Position numbers and translations under genes: made by a program. From NCBI RefSeq assembly GCF_000238335.3, contig NZ_AHCB03000006.1, positions 186,001-250,000 on the forward strand: 64,000 nt of DNA, given 5' to 3'. Shown in pieces: positions 30,171 to 39,566 of this stretch (positions are counted from its first letter, which is position 1; each line of letters opens with the position of its first letter). Source of the DNA: Pseudoalteromonas marina (GTDB lineage Bacteria; Pseudomonadota; Gammaproteobacteria; Enterobacterales; Alteromonadaceae). Under the pieces are notes generated by a model. It worked only from the letters and a program-made list of their open reading frames with translations, searched no databases and had not been told where the DNA came from.

Positions 30171-30202
30171 ATATAAAAGCCCACACTTGTGGGCTTTTAT
30201 AT
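30171..30202. terminator. Bidirectional terminator after the NSS transporter
   Basis: AAAAGCCCAC-act-tGTGGGCTTTT palindrome extended by ATAT on both sides; serves the + transporter and the - acetyltransferase. Confidence 0.85.
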
Positions 30203-30221
30203 GAGTATAAATTTAACTAGC

Positions 30222-30668
30222 CTAGTTAATTTTTAGTATCATATCTTGATGCGGTATACCGTCCTCTAAATATGCATCCCCTGTGCACTTAAAACCAAAT
30301 GACTTATAAAAGTCCAACAAATAGGTTTGCGCACCGATAACTATGTCCCGTTCAGGCCAATGCGTTTTACAACACGCAATTGCCTGTTCAACCAATTTAT
30401 TAGCGATCCCCTTTCCTCTGTGATGCTCACTCACTAAAACACGTCCAATTGCGCTGTACTGTCCGTTTTTTTCATAACAACGGGCGTAGCTCATTAACTG
30501 CATATTATCTAACGTATAAATATGCTGAGTAGTTTCAGAATTATCAACATCATCCAGCTCAGGGTAAGGGCACTTTTGCTCTACAACAAATACGTCTACG
30601 CGCCCTTTCATAATTGAAAACAAGGTATGAGGGGTCAGTTTATCAAATGGTTCACAGTTAAAATGCAT
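30222..30668 (-). CDS. ElaA-like GNAT N-acetyltransferase
   Basis: This 148-residue acetyltransferase has the ElaA-family N terminus (RVDVFVVEQKCPYPELDDVD), the acetyl-CoA motif VSEHHRGKGIANKLV and the C-terminal LDFYKSFGFKCTGDAYLEDGIPH. The biological substrate of ElaA proteins is not established. It is a single gene with a probable hairpin upstream near 30685-30705. Confidence 0.88.
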   Translation of the reverse strand: MHFNCEPFDKLTPHTLFSIMKGRVDVFVVEQKCPYPELDDVDNSETTQHIYTLDNMQLMSYARCYEKNGQYSAIGRVLVSEHHRGKGIANKLVEQAIACCKTHWPERDIVIGAQTYLLDFYKSFGFKCTGDAYLEDGIPHQDMILKIN

Positions 30669-30769
30669 GGTAATCCTTAAACAAAAACCCAGCAGAAGCT
30701 GGGTTTAGTATCGCTATAGTACGAAATGAAAATAAAATTACATTCATCGCTGTATAGTGTAAAAAAGTA

Positions 30770-31513
30770 TTAAGCGAATAAACGCTCTAACTGATCACAT
30801 AACTGAGACAAGTTTACATGGTCATGTTCAATGGTTACATCAATATACCCATCGCCTCTAAATGCACGGTCAAGCTCAATTAAAACGTGAGTTTTGTGGG
30901 CTTCTGGTACAAATGACAACTCGATTTCTTGAATTCCAAATAAACTTCTGCTGTTAGGTTTATATTCAAGCTCTTGGTAACACCCTGAAACAGAAGCAAA
31001 TGTAGAGGCACGTAAAAAACCTTTTTCAACATCGGCTTTAGATAAACTAAAACCTAATTTATCCATTGCCTGCATACACGTTTTCACTGCTTCATTTGGG
31101 TAAATATGAAGATGGTCTTTGTCTGTTGGATCTAGTGCTAAATCAATATCTAGTCCGGTTTCTAACCAAACATGGGACTGGTTGTAACCCGCGTTAATTT
31201 CAGTGATCGGTGTTTCTGAATGCAAACGCGCTTCAAAAGGTATGCTTTTTACGTCACCGGGTTCCAACTTACCTATATCGGTAATTCGCCATTGATCAAT
31301 TACATGATTAGTAAAATAATCACCTTCATCTCCAGCCACTTTAACACGGGTCATTAGTAGTAAATCTAAGCCTGCAATTTCTTGGCTAACGTCACCCGCT
31401 GTAATGACAATATTAGCGTTAAAAAGTTGACCTGGTTGCAGATGTTCAGTCTCTAAAATAGTGTCAACTTTTGCTGCACCAATACCCACTGATGCTAAAA
31501 TCTTTTTAAACAT
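30770..31513 (-). CDS. Spo0M-family protein
   Basis: This 247-residue cytoplasmic protein matches the Spo0M (sporulation-control, arrestin-like) family: start KKILASVGIGAAKVDTILE, then GQLFNANIVITAGDVSQEIAGLDL and a FEARLHSETPIT stretch. Despite the name, the family is common in non-sporulating marine bacteria, where its role is unclear. The ATG at 31513 is preceded by AAGGAGAA, a strong ribosome site. Confidence 0.85.
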   Translation of the reverse strand: MFKKILASVGIGAAKVDTILETEHLQPGQLFNANIVITAGDVSQEIAGLDLLLMTRVKVAGDEGDYFTNHVIDQWRITDIGKLEPGDVKSIPFEARLHSETPITEINAGYNQSHVWLETGLDIDLALDPTDKDHLHIYPNEAVKTCMQAMDKLGFSLSKADVEKGFLRASTFASVSGCYQELEYKPNSRSLFGIQEIELSFVPEAHKTHVLIELDRAFRGDGYIDVTIEHDHVNLSQLCDQLERLFA

Positions 31514-31779
31514 ATAATTCTCCTTAAGCTGAGCCGCTCTTAAATATGCCCTAACTTAAACGTCTTCGTTATCTCATCTTAACCATAATTAAAAGCCGTT
31601 GTCAGTTTAAAAGTAGGATTTAAATGCTTTTAAGGGTTAAATACGCATAATTTGTGCATTTATCATCCAAGCAAGGTGTTAAAAGCGACTAAATAAACAA
31701 AGCTCAAGTGGTAATTTAATTTTCATTAATCGCTGTTTTTAGCTACACTGCAGTACCAAATGATGTAATTTTAAGTATT

Positions 31780-33357
31780 ATGGAACTAATCTACTTTGCT
31801 ACCGCATTTGTGTGTGGTTTTGCCATTTATCAATTAAAACTTCCCCCTCTTATTGGCTTTTTGCTGGCGGGCTTTGCGCTGAATCTAGCTGGTTATAAAA
31901 GCACAGAATTACTTGATACAATCGCCGCATTGGGCGTTACTTTATTGCTGTTCAGTATTGGCTTAAAACTTAAAGTAAAAAGTTTAATAAAACCCCAAGT
32001 GTGGGCACCTGCTTCCCTTCATATTATATTTAGTAGCGCTATTTTTAGCGGTTTCATGTTGTTATTAGGTGTGTTTGCCCTACCTCTTTTTGTTGACTTA
32101 AGTTGGCAAAGTGCCTTGTTGGTCGGCTTTGCTCTTAGCTTTTCAAGCACTGTATTTGCGGTAAAAGTATTAGAAGAGCGCGGTGAAATGGCCAGCCTAC
32201 ACGGTAAAATCGCTATTGGTATACTTGTAATGCAAGATATTTTTGCGGTTATATTTTTAGCTATTAGTACAGGAAAAGTACCCAACATTTGGGCGCTGGC
32301 TATTGTTATTGCCTTGCCTTTAATACGCCCTATTATGTATTTTATGCTCAACCGTTCTAAGCATGGTGAATTGCTGCCCTTATTTGGTTTCTTTTTTGCG
32401 CTTGTTGCTGGTTATAACGCATTTGAATTTGCAGGCCTTAAAGGTGATTTGGGTGCGCTGATCATAGGCATGATGTTTGCTCCACATAAAAAAGCGGGCG
32501 AGCTATCAAAATCCTTACTCAACTTAAAAGATATTTTACTTGTCGGTTTTTTCTTAAGCATTGGTTTAAATGCTGAATTAACAGTTGATTCGCTTATCAT
32601 TGCCATTGTGCTTATTTTTGTACTCCCTGTTAAAGTTATTCTTTATTATGTGTTTACTAACGCGTTTAAATTACGAGCACGTACCTCGCTACTTACCGCA
32701 TTTACCTTATCTAACTACAGTGAATTTGGCTTGATTGTATGCGCTGTTGCAGCTTCAACAGGTATTATTACCCCTGAATGGTTAGCCGTTATGGCTATTG
32801 CGGTATCTATTACCTTTGTTATTGCCTCCCCCCTTAACAAACGCTCTAATGAATTATATGTAAAAGTAGAAAGCTGGTTAGTAAAGTTTGAAAGCAAAAC
32901 ACGCCTAGCCGAAGAATTACCAGTAAACCTTAATGATACAAAAATTGTTATTTTTGGCATGGGTCGTATTGGCACCGGTGCTTATGAAACTATTAATATG
33001 ACTCACCCCAATTTAGTAGCGGGTATAGATATAAAACCCGAAGTTGTCGATAAACATATAAGTAGAGGCCGTAAAGTACTGATTGCAGACGCTACCGACC
33101 CTGATTTTTGGCAACGTGTAAACCACTCTCACGTTGAAATGGTCATGTTAGCAATGCCAAAACACATGCAGAATATTTTTGCATTAGAGCAGCTTCAAGC
33201 GTCAGGCTACACAGGGCAAGTTACTGCAATTGCAAACTACCCAGATCAGCAAAAAGAGCTTGAAAGTATGGGGGTGCACTCAACGTATAACTTTTACTTA
33301 GAAGCCGGTAGTGGTTTTGCTGAACATGTAAAACAAGAATTGTTTGGTGAAAAATAG
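31780..33357 (+). CDS. Kef-type cation:proton antiporter with TrkA-N domain
   Basis: This 525-residue membrane protein has about 12 helices (1-375) of the CPA2 Na/H-exchanger fold. Then comes a Rossmann TrkA-N domain starting at about 388 (IVIFGMGRIGTGAYE). It resembles KefB/C and YbaL but is shorter and lacks the usual TrkA-C end. It probably exchanges potassium or another cation for protons under nucleotide control. No KefF/G ancillary gene is adjacent. Confidence 0.87.
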   Translation: MELIYFATAFVCGFAIYQLKLPPLIGFLLAGFALNLAGYKSTELLDTIAALGVTLLLFSIGLKLKVKSLIKPQVWAPASLHIIFSSAIFSGFMLLLGVFALPLFVDLSWQSALLVGFALSFSSTVFAVKVLEERGEMASLHGKIAIGILVMQDIFAVIFLAISTGKVPNIWALAIVIALPLIRPIMYFMLNRSKHGELLPLFGFFFALVAGYNAFEFAGLKGDLGALIIGMMFAPHKKAGELSKSLLNLKDILLVGFFLSIGLNAELTVDSLIIAIVLIFVLPVKVILYYVFTNAFKLRARTSLLTAFTLSNYSEFGLIVCAVAASTGIITPEWLAVMAIAVSITFVIASPLNKRSNELYVKVESWLVKFESKTRLAEELPVNLNDTKIVIFGMGRIGTGAYETINMTHPNLVAGIDIKPEVVDKHISRGRKVLIADATDPDFWQRVNHSHVEMVMLAMPKHMQNIFALEQLQASGYTGQVTAIANYPDQQKELESMGVHSTYNFYLEAGSGFAEHVKQELFGEK

Positions 33358-33686
33358 TATTTACTATGTGTAAAGGCACAAAAATAATTCTTTTTCATTA
33401 GTAAATAAATAAAAAGCAATTGTATTTACATTCCTTTACAAGTGCATGCACCACGTTTGCAAAAAACAGGTAAACTGTCTTCGTTGGTTAAATATAACCC
33501 ATGTTAAATACAACCTAGTTAGACTCCAGCTAACAAAAGTTGTGTCGGGCTTTTTACACCAACAAAAATTCTTAAATCAGAGGGCCTACTCCCTCACTCA
33601 ATAGGCTGTTTCTTGCCCGTCACAGCCTATTTTATTACTCTAAAATACCTTACACTAACCCCATTGATACACCAAAAAGCAAACCT
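33358..33686. other. Intergenic region with candidate RNA structures
   Basis: This 329-bp region between the antiporter and the DUF3820 gene has no open reading frame of note. From about 33486 to 33631 it holds a series of hairpins ending in a terminator-like stem (see the separate RNA entry). Upstream of that it is AT-rich. Confidence 0.5.
33486..33636 (+). ncRNA. Candidate structured RNA (sRNA or leader)
   Basis: Successive stems are visible: GGTTA/TAACC (33486-33499); ACAAC/GTTGT enclosing GTTAG/CTAAC (33510-33543); GAGGG/CCCTC (33580-33595); and AATAGGCTGT/ACAGCCTATT (33600-33631) followed by T-rich sequence. GTTGTGT at 33539-33545 could instead pair with ACACCAAC at 33556-33563. It matches no RNA family I know. 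It could be a small RNA or an attenuating leader of the DUF3820 gene 50 bp downstream. Confidence 0.4.
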
Positions 33687-33902
33687 ATGGATCCGGAACA
33701 ATTAAAAATTGCCATAAACACTAAAATGCCGTTTGGAAAATATTCAGGTCGTCCATTATTATTACTTCCCGAACCTTACTTAGTTTGGTTTAAACAGCAA
33801 GGTTTTCCAGATTCAAAACTAGGCAGTCAGTTAGCTATGATGTACGAGGTTAAGCTAAATGGCTTAGAGCAAATGCTTATGCCATTGCTAGAAAAAAAAT
33901 AA
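33687..33902 (+). CDS. DUF3820-family protein
   Basis: This 71-residue cytoplasmic protein has the DUF3820 signature MPFGKYSGRPLLLLPEPYLVWF. Some members are described as putative quorum-sensing-regulated virulence factors, but the function is not settled. The domain resembles a short exonuclease-associated motif found C-terminal in other proteins. Confidence 0.85.
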   Translation: MDPEQLKIAINTKMPFGKYSGRPLLLLPEPYLVWFKQQGFPDSKLGSQLAMMYEVKLNGLEQMLMPLLEKK

Positions 33903-33972
33903 AATTTTACGAAACTATTTTATAAATTGGCGGTCTATTTAATTGCTACTTGTTGATTTTGGTTTTAACCAC

Positions 33973-34000
33973 AAAAAAAGCGCCTTTTGGCGCTTTTTTT
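33973..34000. terminator. Bidirectional terminator between DUF3820 gene and module 2 kinase
   Basis: AAAAAAAGCGCC-tttt-GGCGCTTTTTTT; symmetrical, serves both convergent genes. Confidence 0.92.
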
Positions 34001-34005
34001 ATTTT

Positions 34006-35250
34006 TTAGTTTTGCTCTATGGGTAAGCTAATAATGAACTTTGCTCCACCTAAAGACGAATGTTCAATACGATAACTTCCCTGATGCCAAGCAATAATTT
34101 TAGCAACAATCGCTAACCCAAGGCCAAATCCACCTGTTTTTTTGCCTCTACTTTTATCAAGCCGAGTAAAGGGCTTAAATACGTTTTCTCGCTCTATTTC
34201 AGCAATGCCCCTGCCATCATCTTCAATTACAAACTGTACTTCGTTATGCTGAGTAACAAGCGATATTTTAACTTGGCTATTAGCGTATTTAATTGCATTA
34301 CCAATTAAATTTTGAAAAGCGCGCGCCATAAAATGCGGATCACATTGGTAAATCAGGCTACTTGGTAATGCTTCATCCAAATTAATTTTCTTATCAAAAT
34401 TAAGCTTTTCAACGCTAACTTTTATTAACTCAACCAAATCAGTTGGGTATGGTTGTAGGCTAGGTTGTTGAGAGTCTAGTTTTGCGTAGTCAAGCATCTC
34501 AGAAACTAAACTTTCAAGCTCATTAATATCGCTGTTCATATTAGCAATATAAACTTCACTTTTTTCATCTGATAAACGTTCATCTAGCATTACTGTTGCA
34601 AACTTTAAGCGAGCTAAGGGGGTTCTAAATTCATGAGAAACCGACGAAGTCAGCTCTTGTTGAGCGTTTAATAAAAAACTGATGCGTTGTTGCATTAAAC
34701 TGAGTGTTTCAGTAATTGGTAAAAAAAACGACTTGGAAGTATCAGAGAGTTGAAAGTCTTGAGCACCTTCAACGGCTTTACATGCATTACGCAATTTAGA
34801 GAAGTCACGCCAAAGTAGAAAGCTCCATAAGCCTACAGGAATCCCCACAATAGTGAGCAATAATACGTATGGCCATACAGAGGTCGATACGGGGGTATCT
34901 AACCCTATAGGCCCTACCTGCAAAAGTTCATTGTCATTGAGGGTAATATACCAAACAACTCGCTGTTGTTTGTCATATAAATATAGATAGTGCTGACTAT
35001 TTAACTGAGCCAATTGTTCTTGAGGTAGTGCTAAATCAGCACGACTAATAACAAAGCTGTTGTAGTGCTTCTTTAATTTTGCTAGTCCATTGGGTGTTTG
35101 TGAAAGCAGCCAAAGCGACTGCCCAAATTTGTCATCAAGAAAAACGTGCTGTTGCGATTCATCATATGGCCATAATTGTTCTATAACACCGCTAACAACA
35201 AACAATGAAACCACAATATAAATATATAAACTTGCAAACAGCTTTCCCAT
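34006..35250 (-). CDS. Sensor histidine kinase (module 2)
   Basis: This 414-residue kinase has TM1 (about 5-24), a periplasmic region of about 110 residues, TM2 (about 137-157), a HAMP-like linker, HisKA with SVSHEFRTPLARLKF, and HATPase_c with NLIGNAIKYA, DDGRGIAE and GGFGLGLAIV. It is RstB-like. It is the last gene of the second MipA-DUF3019-regulator-kinase unit, 21 bp after its regulator. Its periplasmic part differs clearly from that of the module 1 kinase. Confidence 0.9.
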   Translation of the reverse strand: MGKLFASLYIYIVVSLFVVSGVIEQLWPYDESQQHVFLDDKFGQSLWLLSQTPNGLAKLKKHYNSFVISRADLALPQEQLAQLNSQHYLYLYDKQQRVVWYITLNDNELLQVGPIGLDTPVSTSVWPYVLLLTIVGIPVGLWSFLLWRDFSKLRNACKAVEGAQDFQLSDTSKSFFLPITETLSLMQQRISFLLNAQQELTSSVSHEFRTPLARLKFATVMLDERLSDEKSEVYIANMNSDINELESLVSEMLDYAKLDSQQPSLQPYPTDLVELIKVSVEKLNFDKKINLDEALPSSLIYQCDPHFMARAFQNLIGNAIKYANSQVKISLVTQHNEVQFVIEDDGRGIAEIERENVFKPFTRLDKSRGKKTGGFGLGLAIVAKIIAWHQGSYRIEHSSLGGAKFIISLPIEQN

Positions 35251-35271
35251 TAATGCCTATTAACCTTGTAT

Positions 35272-35964
35272 TTAAAGATCCCACGCATCGGAAACAAATA
35301 AGTAGCCTTGACCCCATACTGTTTTTATACGAAATGGCTTGTCGCTATTATCACCCAGCTTTTTTCGAATACGCGACACGCGAACATCAACGGTGCGATC
35401 GAGCCCGTCATATTGGCGACCAATCATATGTTGGTGTACATGCTCTCTACTAAGCACTTGGCCAGCGTTTGAGGCTAACAACCAAAGTAACTCAAACTCA
35501 TGTGACGTTAACACAATCTCTTTGTCAGATAATTGCACTATACGGCTAGTCTTATCAATGATTAAATCACCAAACTGTAATTCTTCACTCGTTTTTGTCA
35601 CTGTTTGACCTCGGCGTAATAGCGCATTGACTCTTGCGAGTAACACACGAGGCTCAGCTGGTTTAATAACATAATCATCTGCGCCAAGTTCTAAACCCAA
35701 TACTTGGTCAAAATCTTCGCTTTTAGCGGTTAACATTAAAATTGGTAAAGAAAACTTATCACGCACTTGACGACACACGCTAAATCCATCTTTGCCCGGC
35801 AACATAACATCTAAGATCATTAAATCGGCGTGATTATTTTCTAAATAACTAAACACCTCATCACCACGTTCTAAAACTGCGACTTCTAATCCATTATGTT
35901 CAAGGTAATCTTTTGTGAGTTGCTGTAAACCAAGATCATCTTCAACAAGTAGAATTTTTGGCAT
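35272..35964 (-). CDS. OmpR/RstA-type response regulator (module 2)
   Basis: This 230-residue regulator has a receiver with acidic EDD (8-10), phospho-accepting Asp52 in MILDVMLPG and Lys in YVIKP. A winged-helix domain with RTVDVRVSRIRKKLGD and VWGQGYLFV follows. It is RstA-like and paralogous to the regulator at 26591-27295. It sits 14 bp after the DUF3019 gene and 21 bp before its kinase. Confidence 0.92.
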   Translation of the reverse strand: MPKILLVEDDLGLQQLTKDYLEHNGLEVAVLERGDEVFSYLENNHADLMILDVMLPGKDGFSVCRQVRDKFSLPILMLTAKSEDFDQVLGLELGADDYVIKPAEPRVLLARVNALLRRGQTVTKTSEELQFGDLIIDKTSRIVQLSDKEIVLTSHEFELLWLLASNAGQVLSREHVHQHMIGRQYDGLDRTVDVRVSRIRKKLGDNSDKPFRIKTVWGQGYLFVSDAWDL

Positions 35965-35978
35965 TGATTGCTCCTAAT

Positions 35979-36359
35979 TTAAAAAAAGCTCCATGGTGAA
36001 CGAAGCCGACGCCTACTTTTTTGTACATGAGTACTTTGTACTTCAACCTGTGCTTTAGCTATTAACACGCCAGATTCCGAATTGATTAAGGAGTATATGG
36101 TTTCGACCTGAACACGCGCTTTATAATTAAACTCTCCTGCGCGCTGCTGTTGCCAGCAATGTATCTTTTTACTCTGTTCATATATGCAAACATCCCCCAC
36201 CACATCGCCCTGCCATTCAAACTTTAAATCAAGATCGCAAAAGTCCTGTACCTGAGAAATGACACATACTTTGGGTGACACAGTAAACGACGCAGCTTGC
36301 GCATTACTGAGGGGGATAAGTAGTGGCGCTAAAAATAAAATGACCATTAATTGTTTCAT
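35979..36359 (-). CDS. DUF3019-family exported protein (module 2)
   Basis: This 126-residue protein has a signal peptide (to about residue 23, NAQAA). It has the same cysteine spacing as the module 1 copy (VCVISQVQDFCDLDL, DVCIYEQ, IHCWQQQ) and a basic C terminus (KSRRRLRSPWSFF). This identifies DUF3019; function unknown. It starts one base after the MipA-like gene, so the two are translationally coupled. Confidence 0.8.
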   Translation of the reverse strand: MKQLMVILFLAPLLIPLSNAQAASFTVSPKVCVISQVQDFCDLDLKFEWQGDVVGDVCIYEQSKKIHCWQQQRAGEFNYKARVQVETIYSLINSESGVLIAKAQVEVQSTHVQKSRRRLRSPWSFF

Positions 36360-36360
36360 A

Positions 36361-37239
36361 TTAAAAAGTGCGTTCGAATCCTATAAATGCAGTCATTGAA
36401 TAGTCACGCTCTAAAAGCGGACTATCATTAATAGCCGAGTAGTCATAATAAGCTAAATGGAAACGAACAGAATATTCATCTCTTAAGGGTAATCGCCCAT
36501 CAATTTTTGCATAAGGTTGCCAACTGCTGGCAACCTCAACTTCGCCCAATAAAGTTTCGCCGTCTTTAAGGCCATAATAATAGGTATTTAGTTCCGCAGA
36601 TTTATAATTTAATCCAAACGATGGTTTAATATTTACGGGCCCAAGTTGAGTATGGTATTGCCACTGTAATGCACCGCGAACACCGTTATAAACATTTGTC
36701 ACATCATGCAGTAGTTGAACAGAAAACACATGGTGATCACTCACATAATGATAAGCAAGCCCTGTGTCTAAGGCTAGGTGGCGTTTATGTAGGTCATTTA
36801 AATTAACATTTTTTACTGATGAGGCCTCTGCAGCATGCAAATAAAAAGGGCTATCTGCACTGCTGCTTTGCAGCGTAAGCACATTACTTGGATGCCAATC
36901 TATAAAAAAACGAGACTCAGTATTAAGCTCGCTAACAATGTTTAATTGATGTTTAGAAGTTTGAAGTAAAGAATAGCCTAAACGGCCATTATCAAAAAAC
37001 CAATCTTCAGCATAAAACGCTATTTGAGGAATAACGACTAAAGGAACATTATCACCACCACGCACAGGATTAGTGATCACACCGACCCCTGCGTTAATAC
37101 TAAAAATTAGCTGATGAGATTGAACATGCTGCTCTGAGAACTCTTGATCCGAATACGTATTTGGCTTGGCACTTAACGTAAAACAAGTGAGCAAAAAATT
37201 TAAACAAAGAATGGTAAATAGAAAGAAATTAAACCGCAT
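36361..37239 (-). CDS. MipA/OmpV-family outer-membrane protein (module 2)
   Basis: This 292-residue protein has a signal peptide and then a MipA-type barrel (INAGVGVITNPVRGGDNVPLVVIPQIAFYAEDWFFDNGRLGYSL). It ends in MTAFIGFERTF with the terminal aromatic residue. It leads the second copy of the four-gene module. Sequence is well diverged from the module 1 MipA, which suggests an old duplication or separate acquisition. Confidence 0.83.
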   Translation of the reverse strand: MRFNFFLFTILCLNFLLTCFTLSAKPNTYSDQEFSEQHVQSHQLIFSINAGVGVITNPVRGGDNVPLVVIPQIAFYAEDWFFDNGRLGYSLLQTSKHQLNIVSELNTESRFFIDWHPSNVLTLQSSSADSPFYLHAAEASSVKNVNLNDLHKRHLALDTGLAYHYVSDHHVFSVQLLHDVTNVYNGVRGALQWQYHTQLGPVNIKPSFGLNYKSAELNTYYYGLKDGETLLGEVEVASSWQPYAKIDGRLPLRDEYSVRFHLAYYDYSAINDSPLLERDYSMTAFIGFERTF

Positions 37240-37367
37240 CAGCGTAAATCAGAGCATAAAATTATTCATTTACGGATAGTAACAAGGTTACCTAAAACTA
37301 TCTGTAGCTGATTACAATCATTCACACTTTTTATACACAAAGTAAAAGTTTAAACCCCTTATAAAAA

Positions 37368-38414
37368 TTAGATATCAGGGGCTATTTCTACTCGGTTGCG
37401 TCCATGTGTCTTAGCAATATAAAGTGCTCTATCGGCACGCTCAACCAGCACTGAGCTTTTTGTAAACGGTCGTAGCATAGCTAAACCAAAGCTTGCTGAT
37501 ATTGCACGTTTGTTATTTACATCTTGTTTTTTACGAATAGCTAATTTCGCAATTTCTTGCCTTATACACTCAGCAAAAGCAACTAAATCATTTATGGTGT
37601 CAAAATAAGCAGTAATACAAAACTCTTCTCCGCCATAGCGATACACTTTTGCTTTGTCGGTTAAATTTTCTTTTACTTTTTTTGCCACTAGCTTAATAAC
37701 TTCATCGCCTTTTTGATGGCCAAAGTCATCATTAAATCGCTTAAAGTGATCAATATCAAACATAATCAGTGCAGCAAGGGAGCTTTCTGTCGTTTGCTCT
37801 GAGTACTCACGGCAAAAGTCATTAATATCAGAGTCAAATTTACCTCTGTTATAAAAACCTGTTAATGGGTCTGTGTCGGCAGCTTCTTTAGAAAGATTAA
37901 GCGCTTCTTTTAAGTCTTTAATTTCATTATATGCAACCGATAGCTTTGTTTGAAATTCGCGAGCAGAGTCTTGCATTGCAATTGACTCATCAGTCAAACG
38001 CTCAACACAACCAAGAATATCGTTAAAAGAGTTAGTATCTATCAGGCTGTTTATTTCGTTCTGCGAGTCAATAAGCGAAGTACTGAAACTTTTAGAATGA
38101 CCAAGTGTGATACTTATATCTTGCTGGATATTTTCAACCGTATTATGAAATTTATCCGACATTTCCTGAAAAAGAGCTAAATCTTCATCACTAAGATGCT
38201 TATCAAATATTTCTTTTGCTTTACTTTGAGTGCATGTTTGGTGCTCTGAAATAACTTGATCTAATTCAATGTTTAAAGACGGTTTATTACCCTGAAAATA
38301 GCAATACCAAATAGCATAATTAATAGGTGTTACCGGCATACGGTACTTCACCATCATGGGTACTGCTTTTTTTAAATACTGAGCGGAATGAGAAAGTGAT
38401 ACAGCATTATTCAT
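37368..38414 (-). CDS. GGDEF-domain diguanylate cyclase
   Basis: This 348-residue soluble protein makes c-di-GMP. The GGDEF domain starts at DPLTGFYNRGKFD (about residue 185) and holds the active-site YRYGGEEF at about 257-262. The inhibitory I-site RxxD is not kept: the corresponding residues read NLTD. The N-terminal 180 residues are helical with no membrane segment or known sensor domain. No EAL domain is present. Confidence 0.9.
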   Translation of the reverse strand: MNNAVSLSHSAQYLKKAVPMMVKYRMPVTPINYAIWYCYFQGNKPSLNIELDQVISEHQTCTQSKAKEIFDKHLSDEDLALFQEMSDKFHNTVENIQQDISITLGHSKSFSTSLIDSQNEINSLIDTNSFNDILGCVERLTDESIAMQDSAREFQTKLSVAYNEIKDLKEALNLSKEAADTDPLTGFYNRGKFDSDINDFCREYSEQTTESSLAALIMFDIDHFKRFNDDFGHQKGDEVIKLVAKKVKENLTDKAKVYRYGGEEFCITAYFDTINDLVAFAECIRQEIAKLAIRKKQDVNNKRAISASFGLAMLRPFTKSSVLVERADRALYIAKTHGRNRVEIAPDI

Positions 38415-38526
38415 AAAGAACTCTCAAGCGTCATTTTTATTATTAGCATTCAATGTTAAGTAATAGTAAACCTTTACGCAAGCCATAATAATACTATTTT
38501 ATGAACTTATTTAACGGTAAAAAAAT

Positions 38527-39432
38527 CTAAATCGCTTTTGCGTCTAAAGTTTGTGCAATATTCCACAAAGCACTAATAGCGGGGTCGTTGAGCTCTTTTC
38601 TTAAAACTGCTAAGCCAATGTCAAAGCCTTCAGGGGCTTGCATTTTTGGTGTGAGTATCTGTACTTTGTCTTTTAGTGGACTGTTATCTAATACTATTTT
38701 AGGAACCATTGCTACACCAAATCCTAGGCTAACCATAGAGACCATTGCCTCATGCCCCGCCACTTGTGCATAAATTTTTCCGTGAATATTGTTTTTTCGC
38801 CACCACATTTCTAGGCGCTGCCTAGAAAAACCCTGTTCAGGCACAATAAACTCTAATTCAGACCAATCAAGCTCTGTATTGTTTGATGTTAATTTTTCAG
38901 TAATCGTACATTGAACTTTTGGCCCAATAAGCACTAATGGTGAATGGCCTATATCTACAAAAGCAATTTGCGCAGGTAATTTTCCAGGTTTAGCTGCTAT
39001 TGCCATTGATTCATGACCATCGAGCACACGGTTTATAGCTAGTGCAGGGTCGCCCGTATTTAAAGTTATTTCTATATACTGATGCTGCGCTCTGAGTTGC
39101 TCTAAAATTTGATGCAAAAAACTATAAGAGGCGGTAACAGAGCAATAAATACTGACTTTTCCATAAATATGTTGCTGTGGCTCTTTCACATTAGCTTTAA
39201 ATCTTTGCCAGTTAGCAAGGGTAGCAGTGGCGTAATCAATAAAAGACTCTCCCTCTTTTGTTAATTTTACACTGCGGTTATCGCGCATAAATAGCGCAAC
39301 GCCCACCTCTTCTTCTAGGTGTTTAATATTACGACTTAATGTAGGCGCACTCACATGGCAAAGCTCACTTGCTCTAGCAAAGTGCAGTGTTTTAGCCAAC
39401 GCTAAAAAATATTTTAAATGCTTATGATCCAT
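38527..39432 (-). CDS. ilvY: LysR-family regulator IlvY
   Basis: This 301-residue LysR protein has an N-terminal helix-turn-helix (MDHKHLKYFLALAKTLHFARASELCHVSAPTLSRNIKHLE) and an effector domain. It is divergent from ilvC, the hallmark arrangement of IlvY, which activates ilvC in response to acetolactate or acetohydroxybutyrate. The 134-bp intergenic region should hold the shared operators. Confidence 0.9.
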   Translation of the reverse strand: MDHKHLKYFLALAKTLHFARASELCHVSAPTLSRNIKHLEEEVGVALFMRDNRSVKLTKEGESFIDYATATLANWQRFKANVKEPQQHIYGKVSIYCSVTASYSFLHQILEQLRAQHQYIEITLNTGDPALAINRVLDGHESMAIAAKPGKLPAQIAFVDIGHSPLVLIGPKVQCTITEKLTSNNTELDWSELEFIVPEQGFSRQRLEMWWRKNNIHGKIYAQVAGHEAMVSMVSLGFGVAMVPKIVLDNSPLKDKVQILTPKMQAPEGFDIGLAVLRKELNDPAISALWNIAQTLDAKAI

Positions 39433-39566
39433 AGCAACACCAGTATTTCATATTTTGAAATACTTTAATTCAAATATATCATTTTACGCAAGTAACATTT
39501 TTAAATATGGTGTTTACAAGCGCAAAATACAGCGCATCTAACAAACATATTTATAGGACACTAACA

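Noticed and set aside
33358..33686. 4.5S RNA, 6S RNA or c-di-GMP riboswitch
   Set aside because: Compared from memory of their core motifs, none was present; kept only as an unnamed structured-RNA candidate.
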